NCBI RefSeq assembly: GCF_036010505.1
Contig: NZ_CP108569.1
Span: 186,001 to 250,000 of the forward strand
Source: Streptomyces sp. NBC_01197
GTDB lineage: Bacteria > Actinomycetota > Actinomycetes > Streptomycetales > Streptomycetaceae
Reading direction: 5' to 3'
DNA: 64,000 nt
The notes beneath the pieces were generated by a model that did no database searches, was not told the DNA's origin, and worked only from the letters and a program-made list of their open reading frames with translations. This document shows positions 1 through 8,833 of this stretch, piece after piece. The translations under genes and the position numbers were made by a program. Positions within the stretch are counted from its first letter, which is position 1, and every line of letters begins with the position of its first letter.

Positions 1-634
1 GGCCGAAGTGCCCGCCGACCGGGGCCACTTCGCTGATGAGCCCCCAGGCGTGGGCCTCCGCGACGGGCATCCTGCGGCCCCGCAGCACCAGGTCTCTGGT
101 ACGGGCCGGGCCGACCGCCCTGACGAGCCGGGTCACACCGCCCGAACTGGGCAGGATGCCGATCCCCACCTCCGGCAGGGCGAAGACCGCCGACTCGTCG
201 GCGACCCGGATGTCGGCGGCGAGCGCGAGCTCCAGGCCGCCGCCGAGGCAGTACCCGGCGATCGCGGCCACCGTGGGCTGTGGGAGGGAGGCGAACTCCT
301 CGTACACCGCGCCGGATGCCCGGTAGTACGCGGTGATCGCCTCCGGTGTCATCTCCCGCAGCTCGCCGACGTCCGCCCCCGCGGAGAACACCCGGTCCCC
401 GCCGGTGACCAGCACGGCCCGGCCGGCGCGCACCAGAGGCGAGCGGAGTGCGTCGAGCAGCGCCGTCTCCAGGCCGGTGGAGAGGGCGTTGAGCTTGGCC
501 GGGCGGTTCAGGGTGATCACGGCGACCTCGCCGTGCAGCGCGGTCTCCACCGTGCCGTCGTTGTCCCCGGTACCTGCGGAGTGGACTCCGGGACCCGTGG
601 TCGTGCCGGTGTCGGGGCGGGCGTCGGCGTTCAC
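1..634 (-). CDS. Enoyl-CoA hydratase/isomerase (crotonase), 3' end outside the window
   Basis: Crotonase-fold enzyme that would hydrate 2-enoyl-CoA esters in beta-oxidation. 211 codons are visible from a GTG start that directly follows the TGA of the upstream dehydrogenase gene (TGA-GTG), so the pair is translationally coupled. After a low-complexity N-terminal extension of about 30 residues, the sequence shows the CoA-binding core, the oxyanion-hole segment GYCLGGGLELAL and the two catalytic glutamates at about residues 135 and 155, spaced 20 apart as in active hydratases. It is the last visible gene of a leftward operon with SDR, acyl-CoA synthetase and acyl-CoA dehydrogenase. The substrate cannot be named. 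The C-terminus runs off the left edge. Confidence 0.9.
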   Translation of the reverse strand, partial: MNADARPDTGTTTGPGVHSAGTGDNDGTVETALHGEVAVITLNRPAKLNALSTGLETALLDALRSPLVRAGRAVLVTGGDRVFSAGADVGELREMTPEAITAYYRASGAVYEEFASLPQPTVAAIAGYCLGGGLELALAADIRVADESAVFALPEVGIGILPSSGGVTRLVRAVGPARTRDLVLRGRRMPVAEAHAWGLISEVAPVGGHFG

Positions 635-1807
635 TCAGGCCTCCGTGCTGAAGTTGAGCAGGCCGGACAGGCCGCGCTTGTTGATCTCGTTGGCGATGAC
701 CAGCCGCTGGATCTCGGAGGTGCCCTCCCAGATCCGGTCCACACGCAGCTCGCGCCAGAGCCGCTCGACCGGCTGGTCACGCATGTAGCCGCGGCCGCCG
801 AAGATCTGCACAGCGCGGTCCGCCACCCGGTTGGACGCCTCGGAAGCGGCGAGCTTGACCGTGGCCGAGCGGGCGTGCAGCGTCTTGCGGTCGGCGCCCT
901 GGTCGAACTCCCAGGCCACCTGGTGGGTGAACGCCCGGTTGGTGGTGATGTCGACGACCGAGTCGGCGAGCATTCCCTGGATCAGCTGGCGGTTGATCAG
1001 CGGCTCACCGCCCTGGACCCGCTCCCTGGACCAGTCGGCGGCCAGCGTCAGGGCACGTTCCGCCGCACCGATGGTGCGGGCGCCGATCATCAGGCGCTCC
1101 TCGGTGAACCAGTCCCGGGTCAGGTCGTATCCCTGGCCGACCTCGCCGAGCACGGCGCCGGCTCCCACGCGTACGTCCTCGAAGAGGAACTCGGGGTGCT
1201 CGTAGACGAAGGTGTGGGTGTAGCGGGGGGTGCGCTTGACGGAGACCCCGGCGGTGTCCTTGTCGATCAGGAACAGCGTGGGGGCGTTCTGCGGCTGGAC
1301 CTTGGCCAGCACGATCAGGAAGTCGGCCGCGTCGCCGACGGTGACGAACCACTTCTCACCGTTGATGACGTATCCGTCGCCGTCCGGGGTCGCGGTGGTC
1401 GCGATACGGGAGGGGTCGGAGCCCGCGTCGGCCTCGGTGATCGCGACGGCGTCGCGGCAGCGGCCCTGGATACCGGGGAGCAGATACCGCTCGCGCTGCT
1501 CGGCCGATGCGGCCCGCAGGCAGTTCGCGGGACGCCAGACCGTGTCCCACAGGGCGTTGGTGAGCTTGCCGAGTTCGTCCTGGACGACGACCTGCTCCAG
1601 GATGGTGAGGCCCGCGCCGCCCCACTCGGCGGGCATGTTGATCGCCTGGAGTCCGCTGGCGAGGACCTCGTCACGGATCGCGGCGAGTCCCTCGGGCGTC
1701 AGGCCGTTGTTGGTCTCGCACTCGTCCTCGTACGGCATGATCTTCGAGGTCAGATCGGCCGCACGCTGCTTCAGTTCGGCGAGCCTCGGGGTGTATGCGA
1801 ACTGCAC
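635..1807 (-). CDS. Acyl-CoA dehydrogenase, 390 aa
   Basis: FAD-dependent flavoenzyme oxidising acyl-CoA to 2-enoyl-CoA. The length is usual for the family. The sequence carries the ITEADAGSD flavin/substrate motif (about residues 123-131), INGEKWFVT in the middle beta domain, and a C-terminal IFGGRGYMRD followed by RIWEGTSEIQR, whose glutamate is the catalytic base in short/medium-chain family members. GTG start chosen because AGGAGGAGAACC lies immediately upstream. It lies 62 bases downstream of the NDP-forming acyl-CoA synthetase and directly abuts the enoyl-CoA hydratase, so dehydrogenation and hydration are encoded consecutively. It is probably repressed with the operon by the divergent TetR protein. 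Confidence 0.93.
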   Translation of the reverse strand: MQFAYTPRLAELKQRAADLTSKIMPYEDECETNNGLTPEGLAAIRDEVLASGLQAINMPAEWGGAGLTILEQVVVQDELGKLTNALWDTVWRPANCLRAASAEQRERYLLPGIQGRCRDAVAITEADAGSDPSRIATTATPDGDGYVINGEKWFVTVGDAADFLIVLAKVQPQNAPTLFLIDKDTAGVSVKRTPRYTHTFVYEHPEFLFEDVRVGAGAVLGEVGQGYDLTRDWFTEERLMIGARTIGAAERALTLAADWSRERVQGGEPLINRQLIQGMLADSVVDITTNRAFTHQVAWEFDQGADRKTLHARSATVKLAASEASNRVADRAVQIFGGRGYMRDQPVERLWRELRVDRIWEGTSEIQRLVIANEINKRGLSGLLNFSTEA

Positions 1808-1869
1808 GGTTCTCCTCCTGCTGTTGGTGTGCCGATGGTCGTGGTGGGTGGTTGTGGTGGGTGGAACGG

Positions 1870-3921
1870 TCAGTCCGCGAGGACGATCCGGGCGTCCAGG
1901 CCGAGGCAGCCGCCGGGGGTGGCGAGCAGCGGATTGACCTCCAGTTCGGTGATCTCGGGGTGCTCGGCCGCGACCGCGGTGATCGCGGCGACGGCTTCGG
2001 CGAGCGCGGCGATGTCGACGGGGGGCCTGCCGCGTACGCCGTGGAGCAGCGGGGCGGCGGCGAGCCGGGAGAGCAGTTCGCGGGCCTGCCCGGTGTCGAG
2101 CGGGGCGAGCGCGAACGCCACGTCCCTCAGGACCTCGGTGGTGACACCGCCGAGCCCCACCATGGCAATCGGCCCGAAGCGCGGGTCCCGCTGCACGCCG
2201 ACGATGAGTTCGACGCCGTCGCGCAGATCGGCCATCCCCTCGACGCAGAAGCCGGGCGGCCCGAGCCGCTCTGCCATGTCGTCCACCGCGGCGCGTACCG
2301 CCGGCTCGTCGGTGAGGCCGAGCGCGACCCCGCCGGAGTCGGACTTGTGCAGCAGGCCCAGGGCCTTGACGACGACCGGGCCGCCGATGGCGCGGGCCGC
2401 GTCGGCGGCCTCGTCGGCCGTTCCGGCCAGCCGGGCGTCGGGGAAGCGGACACCGGCGCGGCGGATCAGCTCACGGGCGGACCAGTAGCCGTCGTCGGCC
2501 GCGGCGGGCGCCGGGGCGGGGAGCGGCCGGAAGTTGGCGTCGGGTACCGAGCGCCGGGCCAGCAGCGCCAGGCTCTGCGCGGCGTCCTCCACCGCCCGGA
2601 ACACGGGCACACCCTGGCGGCGCAGTTCGGCGGCGGCGGCGCTGTCGGAGCACATGGTGTGCACGGCCACCGGCTTGCCCCGGTGGCGTACGTGCTCGCC
2701 CATCGCGAGAGCGGTGCCGACCTCGGCGGCGGCCAGTTCGGGGCCGTAGTCTCCATAACCGCCGAAGTAGCCGGTGACCAGCACCGCGTCGGTCCCCGGG
2801 TCGGCCAGCAGCAGATCGAGCGTCCGGGCGAAGGAGGTGATGTCCTGCTCCCCCGCGCCCGCCAGGTCCACCGGGTTGCCGACGCCCGCCGACGGGGGCA
2901 GTTCGGCCCGGAGCGCGGCGGACAGCGTGGTGCTGAACTCCGGGCAGCCCAGGCCGTGTGCCTCGGCCAGGTCGGCGGCGACCGAGGCGTGGCCGCCGCC
3001 GTCGGCCAGTACGGCTACCCGGCGGGCCGGAGCCGGGCCGAACCGGTGCAGCCCGCTGAGCAGATCGGCCATCTGCCGTGCGCTGGCGACGCGGTCGACC
3101 CCCGCCGCCCGGCAGGCCGCGTCGATGACGGAGCTGTCGCTGGTCAGGGCGCCGGTGTGGGATTTGGCGCCGCGTACGGACGCCTCGCTGCCGCCGACCG
3201 TGAGCAGCACCACCGGTTTGCCCGCGGCGACCGCGTCGGCGGCGGCCGAGACGAAGGCCCGGCCGTCCCCGAAGTCCTCGCAGTAGACGGCGATCAGTTC
3301 GGTGCCGGGGTGGTCGGTGCAGGCGCGGATCAGGTCGGCCGTGCCGAGGTCGGCCTGGTTGCCGAGGGAGGCGAACCGGGAGAAGCCGAGGTCGCGTTCG
3401 GCGAGGAAGCGGCTGAGTTCGAGCGCCATGTTGCCGCTCTGCGAGATCAGGCCGACCGTGCCCTGCGGCAGCGGGTTGGAGGCAAGGTAGAGGCCACTGG
3501 TGCTGTCGAGGACGCCGAGACAGTTGGGTCCGAGCAGTGCGGCGCCCGCGTCGCGGACCCGGGCGGCCAGCGCCGCTTCGCGGATCCTGCCCTCCTCCCC
3601 CAGCTCTCCGAAGCCCGCCGTGATGCCGACGATCGCCCGGGCGCCGACCGCCAGCGCGTCATCGACCGCGGCCTCGAATCCGGCGGCGGGGACCGCGATG
3701 ACGACCAGGTCCACCGGTCCCGGCAGGTCGGCCAGGCTCCGGTACGTCGATTCGCCGAGCACCGGCTCGCCGCGCCGGTTGACCAGGTACACCGGCCTGC
3801 GGCCCTTCATCCGCAAGGCCTGCACACTGATCCAGTTCCCGTACTTGGAACGGTCGTTGCTGGCGCCGACGATGGCCACACCGCCGGGGTCGAACAGTGC
3901 GTCCAGGTCACGTGCGGTCAT
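1870..3921 (-). CDS. NDP-forming acyl-CoA synthetase (acetate-CoA ligase family), single chain
   Basis: 683-residue fusion of the CoA-binding (alpha) and ATP-grasp (beta) parts of NDP-forming acyl-CoA synthetases, which make acyl-CoA from a carboxylate and NTP. The N-terminal CoA-binding domain begins DLDALFDPGGVAIVGAS. The conserved phospho-histidine lies in AKSHTGALTSDSS near residue 260. The C-terminal ATP-grasp part contains VVVKALGLLHKSDSGGVALG. The ATG overlaps the TGA of the upstream SDR gene by 4 bases (ATGA), which indicates coupled translation. In this operon it probably activates the carboxylate that the neighbouring dehydrogenase and hydratase then degrade. It could instead act in the reverse direction as an acyl-CoA hydrolysing, energy-conserving enzyme. 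Confidence 0.9.
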   Translation of the reverse strand: MTARDLDALFDPGGVAIVGASNDRSKYGNWISVQALRMKGRRPVYLVNRRGEPVLGESTYRSLADLPGPVDLVVIAVPAAGFEAAVDDALAVGARAIVGITAGFGELGEEGRIREAALAARVRDAGAALLGPNCLGVLDSTSGLYLASNPLPQGTVGLISQSGNMALELSRFLAERDLGFSRFASLGNQADLGTADLIRACTDHPGTELIAVYCEDFGDGRAFVSAAADAVAAGKPVVLLTVGGSEASVRGAKSHTGALTSDSSVIDAACRAAGVDRVASARQMADLLSGLHRFGPAPARRVAVLADGGGHASVAADLAEAHGLGCPEFSTTLSAALRAELPPSAGVGNPVDLAGAGEQDITSFARTLDLLLADPGTDAVLVTGYFGGYGDYGPELAAAEVGTALAMGEHVRHRGKPVAVHTMCSDSAAAAELRRQGVPVFRAVEDAAQSLALLARRSVPDANFRPLPAPAPAAADDGYWSARELIRRAGVRFPDARLAGTADEAADAARAIGGPVVVKALGLLHKSDSGGVALGLTDEPAVRAAVDDMAERLGPPGFCVEGMADLRDGVELIVGVQRDPRFGPIAMVGLGGVTTEVLRDVAFALAPLDTGQARELLSRLAAAPLLHGVRGRPPVDIAALAEAVAAITAVAAEHPEITELEVNPLLATPGGCLGLDARIVLAD

Positions 3922-4754
3922 GCCTGGACCTCCGGGGAGAGCGCGGGGACGGGGTGCCCGGAGCCCCAGGCGTCGGCGCCGCCGTCCACGACGACGGTGG
4001 TGCCCGTCACGTAGGCGCCACCGGGTGAGGCGAGGAAGGAGATGACGCCCGAGACGTCCTCGGCGCGGCCGAGCCTGCCGAGCGGGACGCCCTGGGCCCA
4101 GCGCTCGCGGTCCTCCTGGGAGTAGTTGCCCGCGAGACCCTCGGTGGCGATGCTGCCGGGCGCCACGCAGACGGAACGGATGCCGTAACGGCTCCACTCC
4201 AGGCTGAGTCCGGCCGCGAGGTTCTCGACGGCGGCCCGCGCCGCGGACGCGTGCACCATGCCGGGGATGCCGCGGCGGGGCGAGAAGGCGATGAAGAAGA
4301 CCGCTCCGGACCGCTGGGGGATCATCGCCCGGCGCGCCACCTCGCGGGTGAAGGTCCAGGTGGCGTCGACGGCGAGGCGGTGCACCGCGCGCCAGCCGTT
4401 GGGGCTGATGTCCTCGGCGGGGGCGGTGAACTGTCCGCCCGCGTTGTTGACGAGCACATCGATCCGGCCGAAGGCGTCGAGCGTACGGTCCACGACCTCG
4501 GTAATCTGCTGCTCGTCGCGGATGTCCGCCGGGACGGCCAGGCAGGTGGCGCCGGTCGCCTCGACCGCTTTGCGGGTCTCCTCCAGCGGCTCGGGACGGC
4601 GGCCGCAGAGCACGATGTCCGCACCGCCCGCGGCGAGATCGAGCGCCGTGGCACGGCCGATGCCGGTGCCGCCGCCGGTTATCAGTGCGACCTTCCCGGC
4701 GTGCACGTCCGGCCGCAGCACGGTGGCCGCTGGCAGGGGTGAAGTGCTCCCCAC
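3918..4754 (-). CDS. SDR oxidoreductase of 2,4-dienoyl-CoA / trans-2-enoyl-CoA reductase type
   Basis: 278-residue short-chain dehydrogenase. The NADP(H) site ITGGGTGIG is near residues 25-33 and NNAGG follows in the middle. The usual YxxxK catalytic pair is absent. Its place is taken by HASAARAAVENL, resembling the HSGAARAGV segment of peroxisomal 2,4-dienoyl-CoA and trans-2-enoyl-CoA reductases, and the GSIATEG and VDGG segments also fit that group. It therefore probably reduces (di)enoyl-CoA rather than oxidising an alcohol. GTG start with AGGAGGAG nine bases upstream. First gene of the leftward operon, about 42 bases from a TetR-type palindrome, so it is the gene most directly repressed. 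Confidence 0.87.
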   Translation of the reverse strand: MGSTSPLPAATVLRPDVHAGKVALITGGGTGIGRATALDLAAGGADIVLCGRRPEPLEETRKAVEATGATCLAVPADIRDEQQITEVVDRTLDAFGRIDVLVNNAGGQFTAPAEDISPNGWRAVHRLAVDATWTFTREVARRAMIPQRSGAVFFIAFSPRRGIPGMVHASAARAAVENLAAGLSLEWSRYGIRSVCVAPGSIATEGLAGNYSQEDRERWAQGVPLGRLGRAEDVSGVISFLASPGGAYVTGTTVVVDGGADAWGSGHPVPALSPEVQA

Positions 4755-4796
4755 TGAGCTCCTCCTCGGTTCGGTTCCCTGGGTCGGGCTGAACGT

Positions 4797-4815
4797 TTGA
4801 CTGATGCGTCAGTTA
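4797..4815. promoter_or_regulatory. Candidate TetR operator, copy 1 (catabolic operon side)
   Basis: TTGACTGATGCGTCAGTTA contains the perfect arms ACTGA/TCAGT around TGCG. It lies 42 bases upstream of the SDR start codon, where a repressor would block the leftward promoter. A second near-identical copy is at 4954-4972. Confidence 0.6.
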
Positions 4816-4953
4816 GCTCTCCCGCGGCAGACCCTGTCAAGGGGGTGGGCAGTTCTTTCCGCCGGAGCTTCCACCCTCAACTGGCCTGCACCAGGGGGTT
4901 CTGCGGATACCGGCCCGCTCCCCGTACGGCCGCTGTCAGGCACTCGCTTGCCT

Positions 4954-4972
4954 TTGACTGGCCCGTCAGTAT
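4954..4972. promoter_or_regulatory. Candidate TetR operator, copy 2 (regulator side)
   Basis: TTGACTGGCCCGTCAGTAT matches copy 1 in the outer positions TTGACTG and CGTCAGT. It lies 80 bases before the TetR start codon, which fits autoregulation. The TTGACT part could itself be a -35 box. Confidence 0.58.
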
Positions 4973-5052
4973 GCTGTTCGGAGATCAGGCCCGATGGTGC
5001 GAGAGCGACGCAGCGGCGGGGGAAGCCGGACCACATGACCAGGAGAAGCGGC

Positions 5053-5652
5053 ATGGCGCGTCAGCCACGCACGGACGAGGACCGCAGGGAAGCGATCCTG
5101 GAGGCCACCTGGCAGTTGATAGCCGAGCGCGGGTTCCACGCCGTGCGGGTCTCGGACATCGCCCGCGTCTGCGGCACCAGCACCGGCACCGTGCACTACT
5201 ACTTCCCGGGCAAGAGCGACGTGCTCACCGAGGCGCTCAAGTACTGCGTGGAACAGGCCTTCAACCGGCAGAGCGTCGAGCTGCGCCGTATTACCGGCGC
5301 CCATGAGCGGCTGCTCAAGCTGATCGACATGCAGCTCCCCAGGGTGGGCTTCATCCGCGACGAGTGGTCGATCTGGCTCCAGTACTGGGCGGAGTCGGTG
5401 GTCCGGCCCGAATTCCGGGCCGCGCACAACGAGTTCTACGCCCGCTGGCAGGAGACCGTGATCCGGATCGTGCGGCGCGGGCAGTCGCAGGGCGTGTTCC
5501 GGGCGGAGGTGGATCCCGAGAACGTGGCGCTGCGGCTCACCGCGCTGACCGACGGAGCGGCGATCCAGGTCCTCACCGGTGCGCCCCGGATGACGACGAC
5601 CGTGATGCGGGAGCTGCTGGTCGACTTCGTCCAGCGGGAACTGGTGGCGTAG
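5053..5652 (+). CDS. TetR/AcrR-family transcriptional regulator
   Basis: 199-residue one-domain regulator with an N-terminal helix-turn-helix (about residues 14-60, including VSDIARVCGTSTGTVHYYF) and an all-helical ligand domain ending in a TetR_C-like region. The ATG at 5053 is chosen because AGGAGA precedes it by seven bases and the homologous region starts there. The longer in-frame extension upstream would cover the operator copy at 4954. Divergent from the CoA-ester operon and separated from it by two matching palindromes, so it most likely represses that operon and itself, with an acyl-CoA or its acid as inducer (inference). Confidence 0.92.
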   Translation: MARQPRTDEDRREAILEATWQLIAERGFHAVRVSDIARVCGTSTGTVHYYFPGKSDVLTEALKYCVEQAFNRQSVELRRITGAHERLLKLIDMQLPRVGFIRDEWSIWLQYWAESVVRPEFRAAHNEFYARWQETVIRIVRRGQSQGVFRAEVDPENVALRLTALTDGAAIQVLTGAPRMTTTVMRELLVDFVQRELVA

Positions 5653-5719
5653 ACGGCGGAACCCCGACGCGTTGGGCCCGCGCGCCGCCCCGTCCGCCCT
5701 CCGTCCGCTCTCCGTCCGC

Positions 5720-6949
5720 TCAGATCTCGGCCCGGATCCTGCGTCCCACCGCGGTCCCTCGTAGCCGGCGTACGGCGGAGGCGAGCTGCGGATGGCGTTC
5801 GCGCAGCTGCACGGTGCGGCGGTCCAGTTCCTCGGTGAGCCGCTCGGCGCGCTTCTCGACGTCGAGTTCGTCCAGGATGCGGTCGACCTCGGCGAGCAGC
5901 GCGCCGTGCAGCTGCCACTGGCGCGGGTGCTGCTGCACGTTCGCCAGGAGGAGATGCGCGACCCGGTCGCGGGTGACCCCGGCATCCTCCAGCGCGGCCG
6001 TAAGCCGGGTCTCGGCGTCCTCGGCGCTCTGCGCGACCGGCGTGGTGATCAGTACGGCGAAGCTCTCGATGGCGTCCGCGAGGTTCTTCATCAGCTCCCG
6101 CAGAGCCGAGGCCACATCGTCAGGGAAGAGCGGCTCGTCGGTGCGCTCCTTCGCCAGGTCCGTCATCGTCCGGGTGAGGACCCGCAGTACGACGGCGCAG
6201 ATCTCCAGGGTGTCCAGGCCGGTGCGCAGCACGACGCGCGACAGCAGCCCCTGGCGCACCCGTGGGTTGAGCAGCAGGCTCTCCTCGGCCTGCCGGAGCG
6301 ACGCGTCCACCTCGACGATGTCGTGGTCGAGTCTGCGTGCCTCGTGCAGCCGTGCGGCCGCCTGCTCGACCGGGATGTGTCCGCTCGCCTCCGCACCGAT
6401 GGAGCGGAGCATCCTGCCCATCGACTCCGCCATCTCCTCGATGGAGCTGCCGGCGGACTGGACCCAGACCGGCGGTGCCAGCAGCAGATTGAAGAGCAGT
6501 CCCACCCCCGCACCGATCAGCGTCTCCAGAATCCGGTCCCAGGCGGTGGCTGCCACCTGGGAGACACCGAGCACCAGCATGGAGCTGATGGCCACCTCGG
6601 GTACGAACTCGTACACGCGCACGAACCGCCCCACGATCAGCGCCGTGAAGATCGTCAGGCCGAGGCTCCACCACGTCAGTCCGACGAGCGTGCTGAAGCC
6701 GCTGGCCAGGAGCACTCCGACGACGACGGCGTTCACGCGCCTGATCCCCGTGGTGAGTGTCGCGTAGAGCGTGACCTGGACCACGAGCAGGGCGGTCAGC
6801 GGTGCGGTGAGGGGCGCGTGCTGCGGCAGGGTCACCAACGCGACCACGTACGCGATGACCGCGGCCGCCGTGGACCGGAGGGTCTGTGCCCCGATCGGCT
6901 CCACGCTCCAGCGGACGAGTTTGACCACGGGTGCGGACACCTCAGGCAT
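5720..6949 (-). CDS. FUSC/aromatic-acid-exporter-like membrane protein, 409 aa
   Basis: The N-terminal half has about six hydrophobic segments (from TAAAVIAYVVALVTLP to LLFNLLLAPPVWV, residues 20-175). The C-terminal half is a long charged helical region without membrane segments. This architecture belongs to the FUSC/DUF939-type putative efflux proteins, known for small aromatic acids in proteobacteria. The substrate is not known here. ATG chosen at 6949 because GGAAGGAA lies just upstream. It is convergent with the TetR gene and divergent from the CtaG-like gene. A larger FUSC protein is at 39426-41705. Confidence 0.8.
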   Translation of the reverse strand: MPEVSAPVVKLVRWSVEPIGAQTLRSTAAAVIAYVVALVTLPQHAPLTAPLTALLVVQVTLYATLTTGIRRVNAVVVGVLLASGFSTLVGLTWWSLGLTIFTALIVGRFVRVYEFVPEVAISSMLVLGVSQVAATAWDRILETLIGAGVGLLFNLLLAPPVWVQSAGSSIEEMAESMGRMLRSIGAEASGHIPVEQAAARLHEARRLDHDIVEVDASLRQAEESLLLNPRVRQGLLSRVVLRTGLDTLEICAVVLRVLTRTMTDLAKERTDEPLFPDDVASALRELMKNLADAIESFAVLITTPVAQSAEDAETRLTAALEDAGVTRDRVAHLLLANVQQHPRQWQLHGALLAEVDRILDELDVEKRAERLTEELDRRTVQLRERHPQLASAVRRLRGTAVGRRIRAEI

Positions 6950-7240
6950 TCCATGTTCCTTCCTGCGCGGGTGGTGTGCCTCCGTGCCCCGGCGGCGGCG
7001 CACCCGTCCACACACGACAGCGGCCAGTGTGACGGCGCCCGGCGCCGACGCGCCGACAGGCGCACCGGGGTGTCGCGGCGGCCCGGCGGGGCGGGAGCGG
7101 GAATCATCGGTGGGTCGCCGCGTACGGAGCGCCGGCGGCGGGTGCCCCGTGGGGCGCCCCGAACGGAGGCCCCCGATGTCACGGGACTACCGTGGTACGG
7201 CCCCCACGGCGGTCTTCGCGGGCGGGTGCGAGAGGTAAGG

Positions 7241-8281
7241 ATGTCTGGAATGAACCTGCCGGATCTGACCTTTTCCCGGTTCCCGGCCATGTGGCAGCTC
7301 GACGGTCCGGCTCTGCTGCTGGTCCTGGTTCTGGGCGGGCTCTACGGCTGGGGAGTGGTGCGGCTGCGGCGGGGCGGCGAGCAGTGGTCCACGGGCCGTA
7401 CGGCCGTCTTCGCCCTGCTGGGTCTCGGCACGATCGTGGTGGCCACGATGTCGGCGCTCGCCGTCTACGACGAGGTGCTGTTCTGGCCGGCCGCCGTGCA
7501 GAACATCCTGCTCGACCTGATCGCCCCGCTCGGCCTGGCGCTCGGCGACCCGCTGTCGCTGGCCTGCCGTGCGCTGCCGGAGCGCCCGTCGGCCCGCCTG
7601 CGCCGTGCGGTGACCGGCAAGTTCGCCCGGCTCCTGGCTTTCCCCCTGGTCAGTTCGCTGCTGGTCCTGGTGTCGGAGCTCTGTGTGTACTTCACGCCGT
7701 ACTTCGAGACCGCGCTGCGCCATGGCGCGCTGCACCAGCTGATGTATTTGCAACTCCTGCTCGTCGGGTCCCTCTTCGTGCTGCCTGTCCTCACCGAGGA
7801 GGCGCTGCTGCCCAGCTGGTGCAGCCATCCGGTGCGGGCCGCGATGGTCTTCTTCGACGGGCTCATCGACGCGGTCCCCGGCATCGTGGTGATGACCAGC
7901 GGCACACTGATCGCGGGCACCTGGTACGCCCAGCACTCCCCCGCCTGGGCGCCCGATGTGCAGCGGGACCAGCAGATCGGCGGCGGCGCGATGATCACGC
8001 TCGCCGAGCTGGTCGGGGTGCCCTTCCTGCTGGTGATCTTTGTGCAGTGGGTACGTTCCGAACGGGCCAGGACAGTGGCGCTCGACCGCCGCCTGGACGC
8101 CGAGCTGATCCCTGCCGCGACCAGCGCCGCGCCGGTTCCGTCCAGCACCTCGGCCGTGTCCCCGGCGGCGTCCTCGGTCGCCGCGCAGGAGAGCCCGGCC
8201 GAGCCCGAGCGGGTCCGTCCCTGGTGGGAGTCCGACGGCGGGATCGTCGGTGACCGGATGCGCCAGGGCCGCCGTCCATAG
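7241..8281 (+). CDS. CtaG-type cytochrome c oxidase assembly protein (caa3_CtaG family)
   Basis: 346-residue membrane protein with about seven hydrophobic helices between residues 20 and 270, including LLLVLVLGGLYGWGVVRLRR and LGVPFLLVIF-like segments, followed by a hydrophilic Ala/Ser/Pro-rich tail of about 75 residues ending RPWWESDGG. The conserved features are typical of the caa3_CtaG family, linked to copper insertion into cytochrome oxidase. Start ATG at 7241 has GAGAGGTAAGG immediately upstream. No oxidase or copper-chaperone genes lie in the window, so its partner is elsewhere. Confidence 0.85.
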   Translation: MSGMNLPDLTFSRFPAMWQLDGPALLLVLVLGGLYGWGVVRLRRGGEQWSTGRTAVFALLGLGTIVVATMSALAVYDEVLFWPAAVQNILLDLIAPLGLALGDPLSLACRALPERPSARLRRAVTGKFARLLAFPLVSSLLVLVSELCVYFTPYFETALRHGALHQLMYLQLLLVGSLFVLPVLTEEALLPSWCSHPVRAAMVFFDGLIDAVPGIVVMTSGTLIAGTWYAQHSPAWAPDVQRDQQIGGGAMITLAELVGVPFLLVIFVQWVRSERARTVALDRRLDAELIPAATSAAPVPSSTSAVSPAASSVAAQESPAEPERVRPWWESDGGIVGDRMRQGRRP

Positions 8282-8427
8282 CCCCCCGTCACCCGAGCCG
8301 GAAGCCACCGCCATGAAGCTGGTTCCGCCCGGTAAACCGGCCATCGGCATACTGGGGTGCGTCATGCGGTGCGGGCCACCGTGGCCCGCAGCCACCGGCG
8401 CGACCGGACCACCAGGTCAAGAGGGGT

Positions 8428-8799
8428 ATGGGCAACGGGATGAGTGCTGATCAGGGCCGCGGGACAGGCCGCTACAGCGACGACGCGCAGTCGCCCACCG
8501 ACGAGCAGCGGGCAGGGTGGCACTCCGTACAGCAGCGCTCCAAGGGCCTGACGCACCACCAGGCGAAGGCGGCCCTGGAAGCAGCCCGGCTGGCAGCCGA
8601 GAAGAACTCCCGGCACGACGGCCCGGAGCGGGAGAACACCCGGGCGGAGGCGGAGATCGAGGAGTGGGAGCGCATCACGGAAGCACTCGCCGACCACGCC
8701 GGGCGCTACGACCCCGATACCGATCCCTTCGTCCAGGGGGAGCTGGCCGGTCAGGCCGACCGGGCACCGGGCCGGCCACCCGGGCACGGCGCCGCCTGA
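8428..8799 (+). CDS. Small hydrophilic protein of unknown function, 123 aa
   Basis: Not recognised. The sequence is highly charged and predicted helical in the middle (QAKAALEAARLAAEKNSRHDG followed by acidic ERENTRAEAEIEEWERI), with no cysteine, signal peptide or membrane segment. GAGGGG stands one base before the first ATG (8428) and 13 bases before the second in-frame ATG at 8440, so either may be used. Coding is supported by codon bias and the absence of a better frame. It ends 34 bases from the convergent DeoR gene. Confidence 0.65.
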   Translation: MGNGMSADQGRGTGRYSDDAQSPTDEQRAGWHSVQQRSKGLTHHQAKAALEAARLAAEKNSRHDGPERENTRAEAEIEEWERITEALADHAGRYDPDTDPFVQGELAGQADRAPGRPPGHGAA

Positions 8800-8833
8800 C
8801 GGCCGGAATGCGGCGGGGGATTTCGGGACCGCG

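Noticed and set aside
8..2488. Long open frame on the plus strand over the crotonase and dehydrogenase genes
   Set aside because: Antisense shadow: its reading gives low-complexity Arg/Gly/Pro sequence without motifs, whereas the minus strand carries clear enzyme signatures. The same holds for the many other long antisense frames in the window.
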